Assembly (NCBI GenBank): GCA_949373085.1
Contig: CASICJ010000001.1
Span: forward strand, 1-64,000
Length of the DNA: 64,000 nucleotides
DNA from: an uncultured Verrucomicrobiales bacterium
Lineage (GTDB): Bacteria > Verrucomicrobiota > Verrucomicrobiia > Verrucomicrobiales > Akkermansiaceae
Reading direction: 5' to 3'
In this document: one piece after another, positions 27,164-36,325 of the stretch
Layout of the letters: each line of letters starts with the position of its first letter
Numbering within the stretch: position 1 is the first letter of the stretch
Position numbers and translations under genes: made by a program
Notes under the pieces: generated by a model
What the model saw: only the letters and a program-made list of their open reading frames with translations
The model's database searches: none
What the model was told of the DNA's origin: nothing

Positions 27164-28552
27164 TCAGTTCTGGAGATCGTGGCCGGAGTGGCTTTCTAGC
27201 ACTGATTTTTGCCAAGCTGTGAGCTGCTTTTGCATTTTGAAAAATTGCTTGGGTTCTTGCTCGTTGAGCGTGTTGCTTTCCGTAGGATCTCTGGATAGAT
27301 CATAAAGCTCCCAAGTCGTTTTTTTCTTGCTGAAAATGGCATGAATTTTGAATGGCCAATCGAGAAGCGCTGCGTGGCCACTCTGATGGGAACTAGCAGT
27401 GTATTTCGGGAAATTATTGACGTTTTTAAAAACTCGTTCTGTAAAAGGATTAGGCTCTCCCCCTTGCTGTGCTTCCATGAGCTTTTTGATAATCTGGTCG
27501 CTCCGGGTTGATTGTCCTCCGCTGAAATTATGCCAGAAGCCAATGGGTTTGGGACGTTTATTTTCTTTTCCTTTAAGAAAAGGGAGAAGATTGATTCCAT
27601 CGAGTGGAGGTTGATTCTTAACTTCGGTCTTCGTCAATGCGAGGAGCGTTGGATAAATATCGGTCGAGCTTGTGGGAGCGGATATGCGGGTTGGTTCGAA
27701 TTCAGACGGGTATTCGATGATGGACGGAACTCGAAGACCACCTTCATAAACCGAGCCTTTCTTCTCTCGACCACCGGAGAATTCCTTCACGAGCCCTCCA
27801 TTGTCTGACGTATACCAGAGGAGAGTGTTATTTGCGATTTTGAGGTCTCGAAGGGTCTTACGAAGCCTGCCTATCTGTTCGTCAATTAAGGTAATTTCTT
27901 GGTAGTAAGAGGCATGAGGCTTCCCTTTGTAGAGACCTTGAGTGGATGAGGTTTCTCGATGGGGGACGTGTGGTGAGGGAAACCAAATGACGGAGAAAGT
28001 AGGTTGTTTGGAGCTATAAGCTTTCAAATGGGCGAGGGCGTGATCCATTATGATGACAGTGCCTTGGCCTTGAAATTGTTGGAATTTCCCGTTGAGCGAG
28101 AGATACGGCTCCCGGTCGAAGAAATTCAGCCCGCTAAGCCAGTGTTCGAAACCTTGGCCGCCTGGCGAGGTGGGACTCTCTTTCTGAACTGATCCGATGT
28201 GCCACTTGCCGAAGTGAGCGGTCAGGTAGCCGTTTGTTTTTAAGGCTTCGGCGATGGTAGTTTCATGAGGGCGGAGATAGTGTCCGTGGTTGGGAACGTT
28301 GACACGTACAGGATTACGACCAGTCATAACGCTAGCGCGGGTGGGCGAGCAGACGGGTGCACCAGCATAGAAGCGATCGAAGACGATCGAGTTTTGAGAC
28401 ATGGCGTCGAGGTTGGGGGTTTCCACATAGGGATGACCAGTGAATCCGCAGTCCCCGTGGCCTTGATCATCGGCCATAATGAGTATGATATGTGGTCGGT
28501 CAGCGGCGCGTAGAGAAACGAAGACGCAAATAAAGAGGAGGAAATGTTTCAT
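27164..28552 (-). CDS. secreted sulfatase (arylsulfatase type)
   Basis: About 462 residues from ATG 28552, with signal peptide MKHFLLFICVFVSLRAA. The active-site motif is CSPTRASVMTGRNP near residue 70, and metal ligands are in ILIMADDQGHGD and WYTSDNGG. It has no HEAT extension. A GTG three codons upstream (28561) is a less likely start. It lies 55 bases upstream of the HEAT-sulfatase and directly downstream of the cytochrome/CBM6 gene, as expected for a sulfated-polysaccharide degradation unit. Glycan specificity is not readable. Confidence 0.9.
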   Translation of the reverse strand: MKHFLLFICVFVSLRAADRPHIILIMADDQGHGDCGFTGHPYVETPNLDAMSQNSIVFDRFYAGAPVCSPTRASVMTGRNPVRVNVPNHGHYLRPHETTIAEALKTNGYLTAHFGKWHIGSVQKESPTSPGGQGFEHWLSGLNFFDREPYLSLNGKFQQFQGQGTVIIMDHALAHLKAYSSKQPTFSVIWFPSPHVPHRETSSTQGLYKGKPHASYYQEITLIDEQIGRLRKTLRDLKIANNTLLWYTSDNGGLVKEFSGGREKKGSVYEGGLRVPSIIEYPSEFEPTRISAPTSSTDIYPTLLALTKTEVKNQPPLDGINLLPFLKGKENKRPKPIGFWHNFSGGQSTRSDQIIKKLMEAQQGGEPNPFTERVFKNVNNFPKYTASSHQSGHAALLDWPFKIHAIFSKKKTTWELYDLSRDPTESNTLNEQEPKQFFKMQKQLTAWQKSVLESHSGHDLQN

Positions 28553-28564
28553 CAATGGCACTTG

Positions 28565-31113
28565 TTATTCGAAGTGGATCCAGTCGAGGTTTACGAGATG
28601 TTGTTTGCCGGGATTTGTGAAGGTGAGGCGAAGGTCGACGAGCCCGTCGGGTAGGTCTATGAGGGGGACAGTCATTTCCTCCCATTTGTTCCAGTCGCCA
28701 GTGGGTTTGATTTCAGCAGCAGCAACCTTTTTACCGTTAGCGCTGATTGTGATTTTTGCGCCCGCGCCCCCCGAGGCGTAGCGGACGGAGAAGTTTTTAC
28801 ATTCTTTAATCCGGAATCCGGGGTATTCGATCCAGTGAGAGTGATTAATTGCTCCAACGAATTTGAGGCCTTCACCATCGAAGATTTGGGGGCCTTTGTG
28901 AGAGGAGAAATTTTCAGCTTCAATGGTGCGCGGGTGGAGTCGAATTGAGGTGCCACCTGAAAGCGGAGTGGCTTTGCCTTCATATGCTCCGAGGTCGGTG
29001 AAAGTTTGCGGATAGCTCGAGTGATTGATTCGTCGCTTGATGGCATCATATTCCCCTTAACGCCGCGAGAGACTTGCGGTGTGTTTTTCTCAGAGAGAGA
29101 GTAGATCCACCGAACCATGGATGCGACTTGGTTACGCTTAAGATTCGGATGCGGAAGCATAGGGATTTCGCCCCAGACCTTCGAAGAGCCCTTTATGACC
29201 CTCTCGACAGAGCTATCAAAGGCTGCTGCGTCGCCTTTGTAGCGCTTGGCGATGTCGTTGAACGAGGGGCCGATCAGTTTTTGCGAAGCATGGTGGCAAT
29301 TGAAGCAGTCGGAGGCACGAATGGCGGAGAGGCCGGGAGAGACTTTAGCGAGAGGAGCTAGGGTCACTACGGTTGAAGCGAAGGAATTCGGCTTTAACCT
29401 CGAATCACCTTCCTCATAGTCGTGGATCGGCGAGGCGATATTCGACTGGTTTTCCTAGGAGTGAAAAAGGATCCGTCGAGGGGTGATTCGAAAGGCGAGT
29501 TTGGGCGGGGAGTTCCCGGCGCTGACGTATTGGGTGAACTCATTGGTAGCGCCCTGCGCATCTGTGACATTCAAGGTGATGGGGTGGTCTCCGGGCTCAG
29601 TGAAAATAAGCGTGGTTTCTGGGTTAGTTGAGACGGCCTTTCCATCTTTAAGCCAAGCGAATTTTAAAGATGTGCCTTCAGGGTCTTTGGAAACAGAGCC
29701 ATCAACTTTTATCTCGAGGGGAAGGGGGCCATTCTTTTTGTCGATCGTAAATTGTGCGACTGGGTCGAGATTCCCATGGCGGTAGCTGATGTGGAGAAGT
29801 TTGGCGTCCTTGTTATTTCCCCATGTGGCTCCGTAATCGATGAACCAAAGGGTCCCATCGGGAGCAAAAAGAGCGTCGGAAGGTCGTTTGATTTTGGCAG
29901 GGATTGAAAAGTTTTCGATGCCGACAAGATCTTCATTTTTATTAAGTCTTCCCCACTTGATAAAAGGACGGTGCCAGTCCCAGAAGAGAAGGCAGTGATC
30001 AAATTCTTTAGGGAAACCTCCTGTTTTCTCGAACTTAGGACTATAGTGAAAAACTGGGCCGGCGCAGGCGGTACGGCCTCCTTTTTTGAGCTCAGGAAAT
30101 TCTTCTGAATCTGCGTATGGATAAAAGATTAAGGCTGGCTGAGGTGGGGGAAGATCTTTTCGACCGGTATTGAGGGGTGAATCATTAATAGGCTTTTGAA
30201 GGTTGAATTCCTCGCCAACTTTGCCATCCGTAAAGTCGACACGAGAGTAGGGTTTGTTGTCGGCAATAAAGTAGGGCCAGCCGAAGAATCCAGCTTTACG
30301 GGCTTGGTTAATTTCGTCGTATCCCCGGGGTCCTCGCGGTCCGTCTTTTCCAGCATCAGGTCCAACTTCCCCCCAGTAAAGGTGGCCTGACTTAGGATCG
30401 ATGGAGAATTTCCAAGGGTTGCGGCAGCCCATCACGTAGATTTCGGGGCGTGTACCTTTGGTTCCGGGGGGGAAGAGGTTGCCCTCAGGTATGGTATAAC
30501 TTGCATCGGGTTGCACCTTGATGCGAATCAATCCGCCGCGAAGATCGTTGGGGTTAGCGGAGGATTTCTCGGCATTCCATGGTTCTCGATTGGGGCGTCG
30601 ATCGATGGGTGCATATGATGCTGAGTCACCAAAAGGATGAGTGTTGTCTCCGGCAGAAGCGAAGAGGCAGCCGCTAGGACCAAATTTCAGCATGCCACCG
30701 TGGTGGCAGCATTCACGGCGTTGGGTATTCCATTCGATGACTTTTTTCTCATTGATGAGAGTCTTCTTTTTGATTGTGAAACGGCTGATTCGCTGTCCGA
30801 TGAAATCGGCGGGTGAATAGAGAAGGAAGAGGTGGTTGTTCTCCATGAAATTTGGATCGAGCGCGATGCCGAGAAGTCCATTTTCTTGCTCCCCGAACAC
30901 TTCGATTTCAGCAAGGGTGGTCCGCTCTCCAGTTGTAGGATGAATCCGGCTAACCTTGCCCTGAAGTTCGATGAGGTAAATTGAGCCGTCAGGCCCTAGG
31001 TCCATCCCCATGGGGCGCGCGAAGTCTTCCGCGATGGTTTTGACTTCGAAGCGGTAGGGGTCGGCCGCTGATACGAATGAGGGAATGAGTAAGAAGAGGA
31101 GTAGAAAAGGCAT
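28565..31113 (-). pseudogene. glucose/sorbosone-dehydrogenase-like, PKD, cytochrome c and CBM6 protein, four frameshifts
   Basis: Reassembled across frames this is one 848-residue secreted protein. It has a signal peptide, then a glucose/sorbosone dehydrogenase beta-propeller (about 20-450, MDLGPDGSIYLIELQGKVSR), a PKD domain (about 455-545), a cytochrome c (CFNCHHASQKLIGPSF) and a CBM6 module (RTIEAENFSSHKGPQIFDGEG to LDWIHFE). The frame changes at about 29481, 29456 and 29430 (one extra base each) and at 29053-29056 (one G missing from a GGGG run). The reading LDGSFFTP, then GKPVEYRLA, then IHDYEEGDSR restores continuity through the apparent UAG at 29455. The role is probably periplasmic sugar oxidation in the sulfatase locus. 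Error or decay cannot be told apart by eye. Confidence 0.8.
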
Positions 31114-31170
31114 GGTGAATAGGGAATGTTAAGTTCTGGAGAAATGGGGGGTGGAAGGCAAGAGGGCATT

Positions 31171-31814
31171 TTAGGACATATCTGGGATTTCAGTTCTAAG
31201 TTGTTCGAGAAAATCGCTAAGAAATTTGGTGCGTTTTTCGGCCAAGGCTTTTCCTGCCTTTGTCTGCATGGTGTCTTTAAGGGTTAGGAGTTTGGCGTAA
31301 AAATGGTCGACGCAGTAACTGGCATCGTTCAGCGGAGCGGTTTTTTGCGAATGGGTCCTCCGAGTGGTAGAGGCCTGACCCCATATGTCCCGCCGAGCAT
31401 GAGGCAGCGGCTCAGGCCAATCGCGCCAAGGGCATCAATCCGATCGGCGTCTTGGAGGACTTTTGCTTCGATGGTCGACGGGGTGATTTTGGCAGAAAAA
31501 CTGTGAGCCTCAATAGCGTGGTGGATGGCCTTGAAGTGTTCTTGTGGATATCCATGCTGCCTGAGGATGATACTGGCGTTATCGGCTGCGAATTGAGAAG
31601 CGCTAGATCGTTCGGGGGAATTCTTGGGAACATGCACGCAGTCATGAAGCCAGGCAGCGGGCAGAAGAACATCCATCGAGAGATTCTCGGTTGCGGCAAT
31701 CTTTTTTGTATTCAGAACAACTCGGCGGATGTGTTCTAGATCATGGGCAGGATCTCCTGATTCAATCGCGGACCCAAAGATTGCCGACCAGCTTGACATT
31801 TCTTCCTCCGTCAT
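31171..31814 (-). pseudogene. HD-domain phosphohydrolase, two frameshifts
   Basis: An HD-superfamily hydrolase of the YedJ/PF01966 type. The metal ligands are in HDLEHIRRVV, WLHDCVHVPKNSP and DADRIDALGAIG. The C-terminal part lies in two other frames: LYHSEDPFAKNRS, then LNDASYCVDHFYAKLL up to the stop at 31171. Removing one G from a GGGG run at 31379-31382 and one base near 31334 gives 213 residues, the usual length. Family members hydrolyse nucleotides or small phosphoesters. ATG 31814 is chosen over the TTG at 31850. Confidence 0.8.
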
Positions 31815-31913
31815 GCCTTTGAGTCTTGGCAGGCCCGTTGTAATGAACAAGGCATGAAAAACTCAAATTTTCACGAAGGGGAGAACTTGAAGCTGAGCGA
31901 AGCGATGAAATAG

Positions 31914-31941
31914 AATTAAAAAGGATTTTGGACTAAAATCC
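31914..31941 (-). terminator. Rho-independent terminator (minus strand)
   Basis: On the minus strand, GGATTTT / AAAATCC with loop AGTCC is followed by TTTTT. It lies 32 bases beyond the stop of the formate-dehydrogenase-like fragment and would terminate transcripts from the CRTAC1-type gene. Confidence 0.65.
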
Positions 31942-31973
31942 CTCAAACCATGAAGGAGGACACCTAGGTTGAT

Positions 31974-32351
31974 CTAGGATGGGCGGATGCGTACCTGGTA
32001 AACCTTTAACTCAGCCGTCTGGGTGACAGGGTCGTATCCTGAACCAGTAAGGATGTTGATGTTGATGTTGGTGGATAGTTCGTTGGAGGCGACGGGATTA
32101 CGGATGCCTTCGACTTCTAAAACGTAAAGGCGGCAGGCTCCGAAAGTATCGAGCCGACCATCGTAGCAAAGGGTCGGAATGTCTTTTCTGAGACGGCTGG
32201 CGACTTGGTAGATGGTTTCGCCTTCGGTGAAAGTGGTTTGTTGACCATCAATGGTGATGGTGAGATGCGAGGCAATGACGGAGCTTGGGTCGTTAATTAT
32301 GTGCTGGGTTGCGGGGGGATCTACCGCAAAGGCGTGGAGGCGCGAAGTCTT
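31974..32351 (-). pseudogene. decayed N-terminal fragment of formate dehydrogenase alpha / NuoG-type protein
   Basis: This is a minus-strand open stretch of about 125 codons without an ATG, GTG or TTG in frame. It reads as a [2Fe-2S] ferredoxin-like domain: LTITIDGQQTTFTEGETIYQ, then IPTLCYDGRLDTFGACRL and LEVEGIRNPVAS. The spacing matches C-x10-C-x2-C-x13-C exactly, but the third ligand is Tyr and the fourth is Asn. After NPVAS the sequence departs from the family (TGSGYDPVTQTAELKVYQVR), including a GATGTT triplet repeat. The cofactor could not assemble. It is probably a remnant joined to foreign sequence. It lies 57 bases downstream of the CRTAC1-type gene. Confidence 0.6.
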
Positions 32352-32407
32352 CTAAGTGACGAGTCGAAAAATTTTGAGGCGACTGGTCTGCGGATCCTAA
32401 TATTTAT

Positions 32408-35400
32408 TTATTTCCAGATAACATTGCGAATGGGCTGAGCGGCTTTTGTTTTTACTAGAGCAGCTTCTACTTCCTTTGTGAACTTGGAGTCAGGTGGGGC
32501 GATGTTCGTGAGAAGCTTGAGCTTCTTGGTAGCTTCTTCAAAGTTGCTAAGGTTGGCTTGGGCGTAGGCTAGGCTGAGGAGGTGGTTGGCGTCGCGGTTT
32601 TTGGAGATCAGGCAGAGACGGGAGGCGAGAGCGAGAGATTCCTGCGGTCTACGGACTTTTTCCCTAGGATGGGTGGAAAGGATTCGCGAGAGGAGGTTAG
32701 CAGCCTTGAGGAATTTAGGTGAAGTCCCGAGAATAGTTTTGCAGTTGGCGATCGCGTCTAAAGGTTGTCCTTGTTCGAGTTGAAAAAGGACGAGGCGGTG
32801 CCGTAAATTAGGATTTCCAGGGTTGTTGTCAGCTGATTTTTTTTTGTAGTATAACCCTAGCGTAGGGTTTTTGGTTTTGAGTGCGATATTGATGGCGTCA
32901 TCGTAGATATCTAAGTTCTGAGGGTGGTAGGATATCGCGTCGTTGAGAATCGCGAAGGATTTTGAAAAATTGCCTGTTTCAGCGTGGGCAGTCGCAAGAA
33001 GGCGCAGAACGCGAATATCTTTGGGAAGGATTTCGTTAGCGGCCTCGAGCTGAGGAATGGCTTCGGCTGGCCGACCTTGCTGTCCCAAGATTTGGCCGAG
33101 AAGTAAAAGATTGTCGCTTCGGGTGAATTTTTCACCTTGGAGAAAGGGCTTCGTAAGAGCTGAGCGGAGGTAGTTGATGGCGAGGTTGGGCTTGGCACGT
33201 TGGAGTAGTTGTTGAGCTGTGCCTTGGGGGGAAGACGCTGCAGGCTTGCTGGTCCAGCGTCCTGCAAAGGGTGAACCGGCAGAGCGACGTTCCAAGGGGG
33301 ATGCTGTCGCGAATTTGGTGTCGTTAATGATTTGCTCGATTGAAGCGATACCTCGATAAATGGCGAGGAGCTGTCCTTCCGTGGAGACTAGGAAGCTCGT
33401 AGGAACGGGAATGGGGATCCAAAGGTCAATGATGGAAGCGTGGAGGGCGTCGAGTAGCTCTACGGCTTCGGGGCCAGCCATCCTGGTAGCGAAGGGCGAG
33501 TTGATAGACTTAAGGTAGGCATTGGCTTGATCGTAGTGTTCTTGGTCGGTGCAGAGGAGTTCGAGGTTAATGTTCGATTTTTTAAACTTGGCAGCTTGGT
33601 TGGTCCAACTTTGAAGTTCTTTTTGGCAGTGCGGGCAGGTGCGGCTCCAAAGCGCGATTAGGGTGGTTGCAGAAATGGAGAGGGGTTCGCCAGCAGCAGT
33701 GAGTATATTTGGGAAGGTGTGGCCTGCCGGAGGAATGATGCGCGCGACCGATTTTTTTTCGGGGGTCGGGTGTGGTGCTGCTATGAGATTGGGATTTCGT
33801 CGGGTTTTGCGAGGGGTGACGGTTGCTACACCTTGGATGAGATAAAGTTTTTGGTTAGCCTTAATGCCGTTGAAGGTTTGCGATTTCGAGCCGGGCCAGT
33901 GGACCACTACTCTTTCGATGACGGCATCTTCACCAAGGCCAAAGTGTAGCCAATGGGATGATTGGGCTAGAAAAGATTGGCCGGCGTGGAGGGTGCGGAT
34001 ATGAGGGACTAACTGTTTTTTAAGATGGACTTCGACACGAGCTCCAATGGCATCTCGCGGAGTTGTTTTGGCAGAACCGGTGAGGTGAAGTGAGAGGAAG
34101 TTTGACTCAGATTTGAGGTTGTTCTTTAGGAGTCGGACACGAGGAGCAGTGCGGTTTGTGACAAAGAGATCAAGATCACCGTCGTGATCGTAGTCAATTA
34201 GTCCGATGGCGCGGGCATCATCTTCAAAGTCCCAGCCAATGGCGCTGGAAACGTCGGCGAAAGGGCTGTTCTTACCGCAATTAAGGAAGGCGTTGTTTGT
34301 TTCGCGTCCAGAAAACGATTTATTTTCGTGAAGGAGACGATTGAGAGCCAGCCAACCTTGACGGTAGGATTGTAGCCTAAGATCGTCACCTTGGGGAGCG
34401 GTAGGAGATTGCGACACGACCTGTCGCCAGTAGACACTTCATAAATCACCAGTGTCTTCGGCGGTGACAAAGCCGTTCGCACCAAGGATATCGAGCCATC
34501 CGTCATTATTGAGATCTGCAAAAGTAGATCCCCAGCACCAGCGTGCCATATTGGTTTTTGTTTGAATAGAGAGATCGGTAAAACCACCTTTTCCGTTGGC
34601 GGCGAAGAGGGAGTTTCCACGAGCCATACGTCGGAAGGTGCCGGCGGCGTTTTCGTCGTGCTCAAGTTTTTTAAGGAAGCGATTTTGTTCCGTGACTCGG
34701 CTTCCAGCGCTTGAGAACATATTGGAAACGTATAGGTCCATCCAACCGTCCCTATTGAAGTCACCCCAGTTGGTCGACATACCGGCGGCAGAGTCTTCGA
34801 TGCCAAGAGGGCCGGCAATGTTGATGAAGAAAGGGAGCTTCCCGGGTTCGACTCCTTGATTTTGGTAGAGGCAGTTCCGGCCGAAGTCGTTTGCTAAGTA
34901 AAGGTCGAGGTCTCCGTCTTGATCGTAGTCTTCCCAGGAAGCGGCAAAGGAAAATCGGGTGTTGTTTTGGTTGAGGCCAGTTTGTTCAGTGACGTCTTTG
35001 AAGGTCCAGTCTCCGTTGTTTCGCCAGAGGATGTTTTGGCCTCCGTTGTTAGCGTCGTGGAATGGAACGGGCTCGGCGAGGGCTCCGGCTCGTGCTGAAG
35101 ATGCCGAGGGGTTGTAGCCGCAAACGTAGACGTCCACGAAGCCGTCTTGATCGAAGTCAGCGGAGGTGAGGGAGAAGGATTGAGCTTTGGTAGAGCGACC
35201 AAAAGCAAGTTCGAAGTGGCCTTTGCCGTCTATGTTGTCCATGAAGAGAATTTTGAAATCTTGTGAGATAACGAGGTCCTGATCACCGTCGTTATCGAAG
35301 TCAAGGAAGAGGGCGGCGGCGCAGTAATCGAGCCAGTCAGTTTTTGATTCAATAGAGAAATCGGTGAGCGTGCCATCAAGATTTTGTAAGAAGAGAAGAT

Positions 35401-36172
35401 TAGGGAGCCCACCTTGTTGGCAGAGGTAAAGATCTTCGAGACCGTCGCCATTTATATCGGCTATTGCCAGGCCGTGGTTTGCAGCAGAATCGAGTCCGAA
35501 ATCGCGCGGGATACGGCTGCGCCAGTGGTCGGTTGAGCGGAGAAGCTGGGATTGATAAGAAGGATTTTGATTGAAGGCGGAAGCTGTGACATCGGTGAGA
35601 AGTTGGCGATTACTGGTCTGCTCGACTTCTTCAAATTCCTTAAGGGTGATGGTCTCTAATCTAGGGGGAGAGGTTTCTGTCCAAGAGCAGGTCCAATGAG
35701 CGTTGATTTGGAGGAGAGGGGATTTGAGGGTGACGAGCGAGTCCGAGGATTTGGAGGTAACCGAAATCATCTTAATCTTGGTTTTAAAGTCAGGTTCCGC
35801 GCGTGATATAATTGCTGAATAAGGTATTTTGGTCGTATTTTTAAAAATTCTGCGAACGATTAGCCCGGCGTTTTTAAAGACGATATTAGTTTGAGGCTTG
35901 AGGAGCTGTGCGGATTTAAAATTTGTTGTGATATGCTCGGTTTTCCGCTGGTGGAGGAGGCTATCGAGGAAATTTTCGAGGATTATTTGGTATTCCGATG
36001 ACTTGGCTTCGGATTCCCATCCGTCTTTCGTGGGATCGATACGTTCGTAAGCATCAGCGAGTTCTTCCTGATATTGCCGATTTTTTAGCCCGGGATTCGG
36101 AGATGTTGCTCCGGATTGACCAAAAACCATCGTCGCGAGGGTCGATATTATGCCAATAACTGCTGCTTTCAT
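32408..36172 (-). CDS. CRTAC1-type FG-GAP / ASPIC-UnbV / thioredoxin-like / TPR protein with in-frame UGA (candidate selenoprotein)
   Basis: One 1254-residue frame interrupted only by a UGA at 34439-34441 (codon 578 from ATG 36172; a GTG precedes it). Signal peptide at 1-18. FG-GAP/VCBS Ca-binding loops (DINGDGLED, DFDNDGDQD, DYDQDGDLD) run from about 240 to 575. After the UGA comes VYWRQVVSQSP, then another DYDHDGDLDLF loop, an ASPIC/UnbV domain (about 650-780), a thioredoxin/TlpA-like domain with CPHC (about 840) and TPR-like repeats (about 980-1240). Both halves are needed for the usual CRTAC1 layout, and they share one frame, unlike the indel-broken genes nearby. With the hairpin after the UGA, selenocysteine insertion is likely. 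A plain nonsense mutation remains possible. The protein should be exported. Confidence 0.75.
34411..34441 (-). promoter_or_regulatory. candidate bacterial SECIS element
   Basis: In the mRNA, 11 nt after the UGA, GCGACA pairs perfectly with UGUCGC around a GGUCG loop, so the loop starts 17 nt after the UGA. In E. coli fdhF a GGUC loop closed by an A-U pair starts 18 nt after its UGA (from memory of that element). The hairpin is encoded by the codons for WRQVVS. No clear bulged U of the E. coli kind is visible. Confidence 0.6.
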
Positions 36173-36325
36173 CACTAGATCAGATTGTTGTGGCTCTGGA
36201 GGGTTGTCCAGTCTGGAGCATTCTTCATGAAAAGTTAGAGAGAGGATGGCTCGAAACGCGCTTGTAAGATTGCAAGGTTAGCGCAATGTTACCGCGAGGT
36301 TTTCTTAGCGCCTTTTTTGTTTCAA

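Noticed and set aside
24617-28552. Helicase domain plus neighbours as a defence system
   Set aside because: No nuclease, methylase or other defence domain is adjacent; the neighbours are sulfatases and a sugar-redox protein.
29455-29457. UAG between the dehydrogenase and cytochrome parts as a recoded stop
   Set aside because: The parts before and after are in the same register, but the residues around the UAG make sense only through two other frames (LDGSFFTP, GKPVEYRLA), so indels explain it better than readthrough.
32041-32075. GATGTT triplet tandem repeat as a functional microsatellite
   Set aside because: Three copies only, inside a decayed gene fragment; no sign of phase variation of an intact gene.
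34198-34818. 206-residue minus-strand frame across the UGA site as an alternative gene
   Set aside because: It is an out-of-phase reading of the CRTAC1-type gene with no recognisable features; the Ca-loop repeats are in the main frame on both sides.
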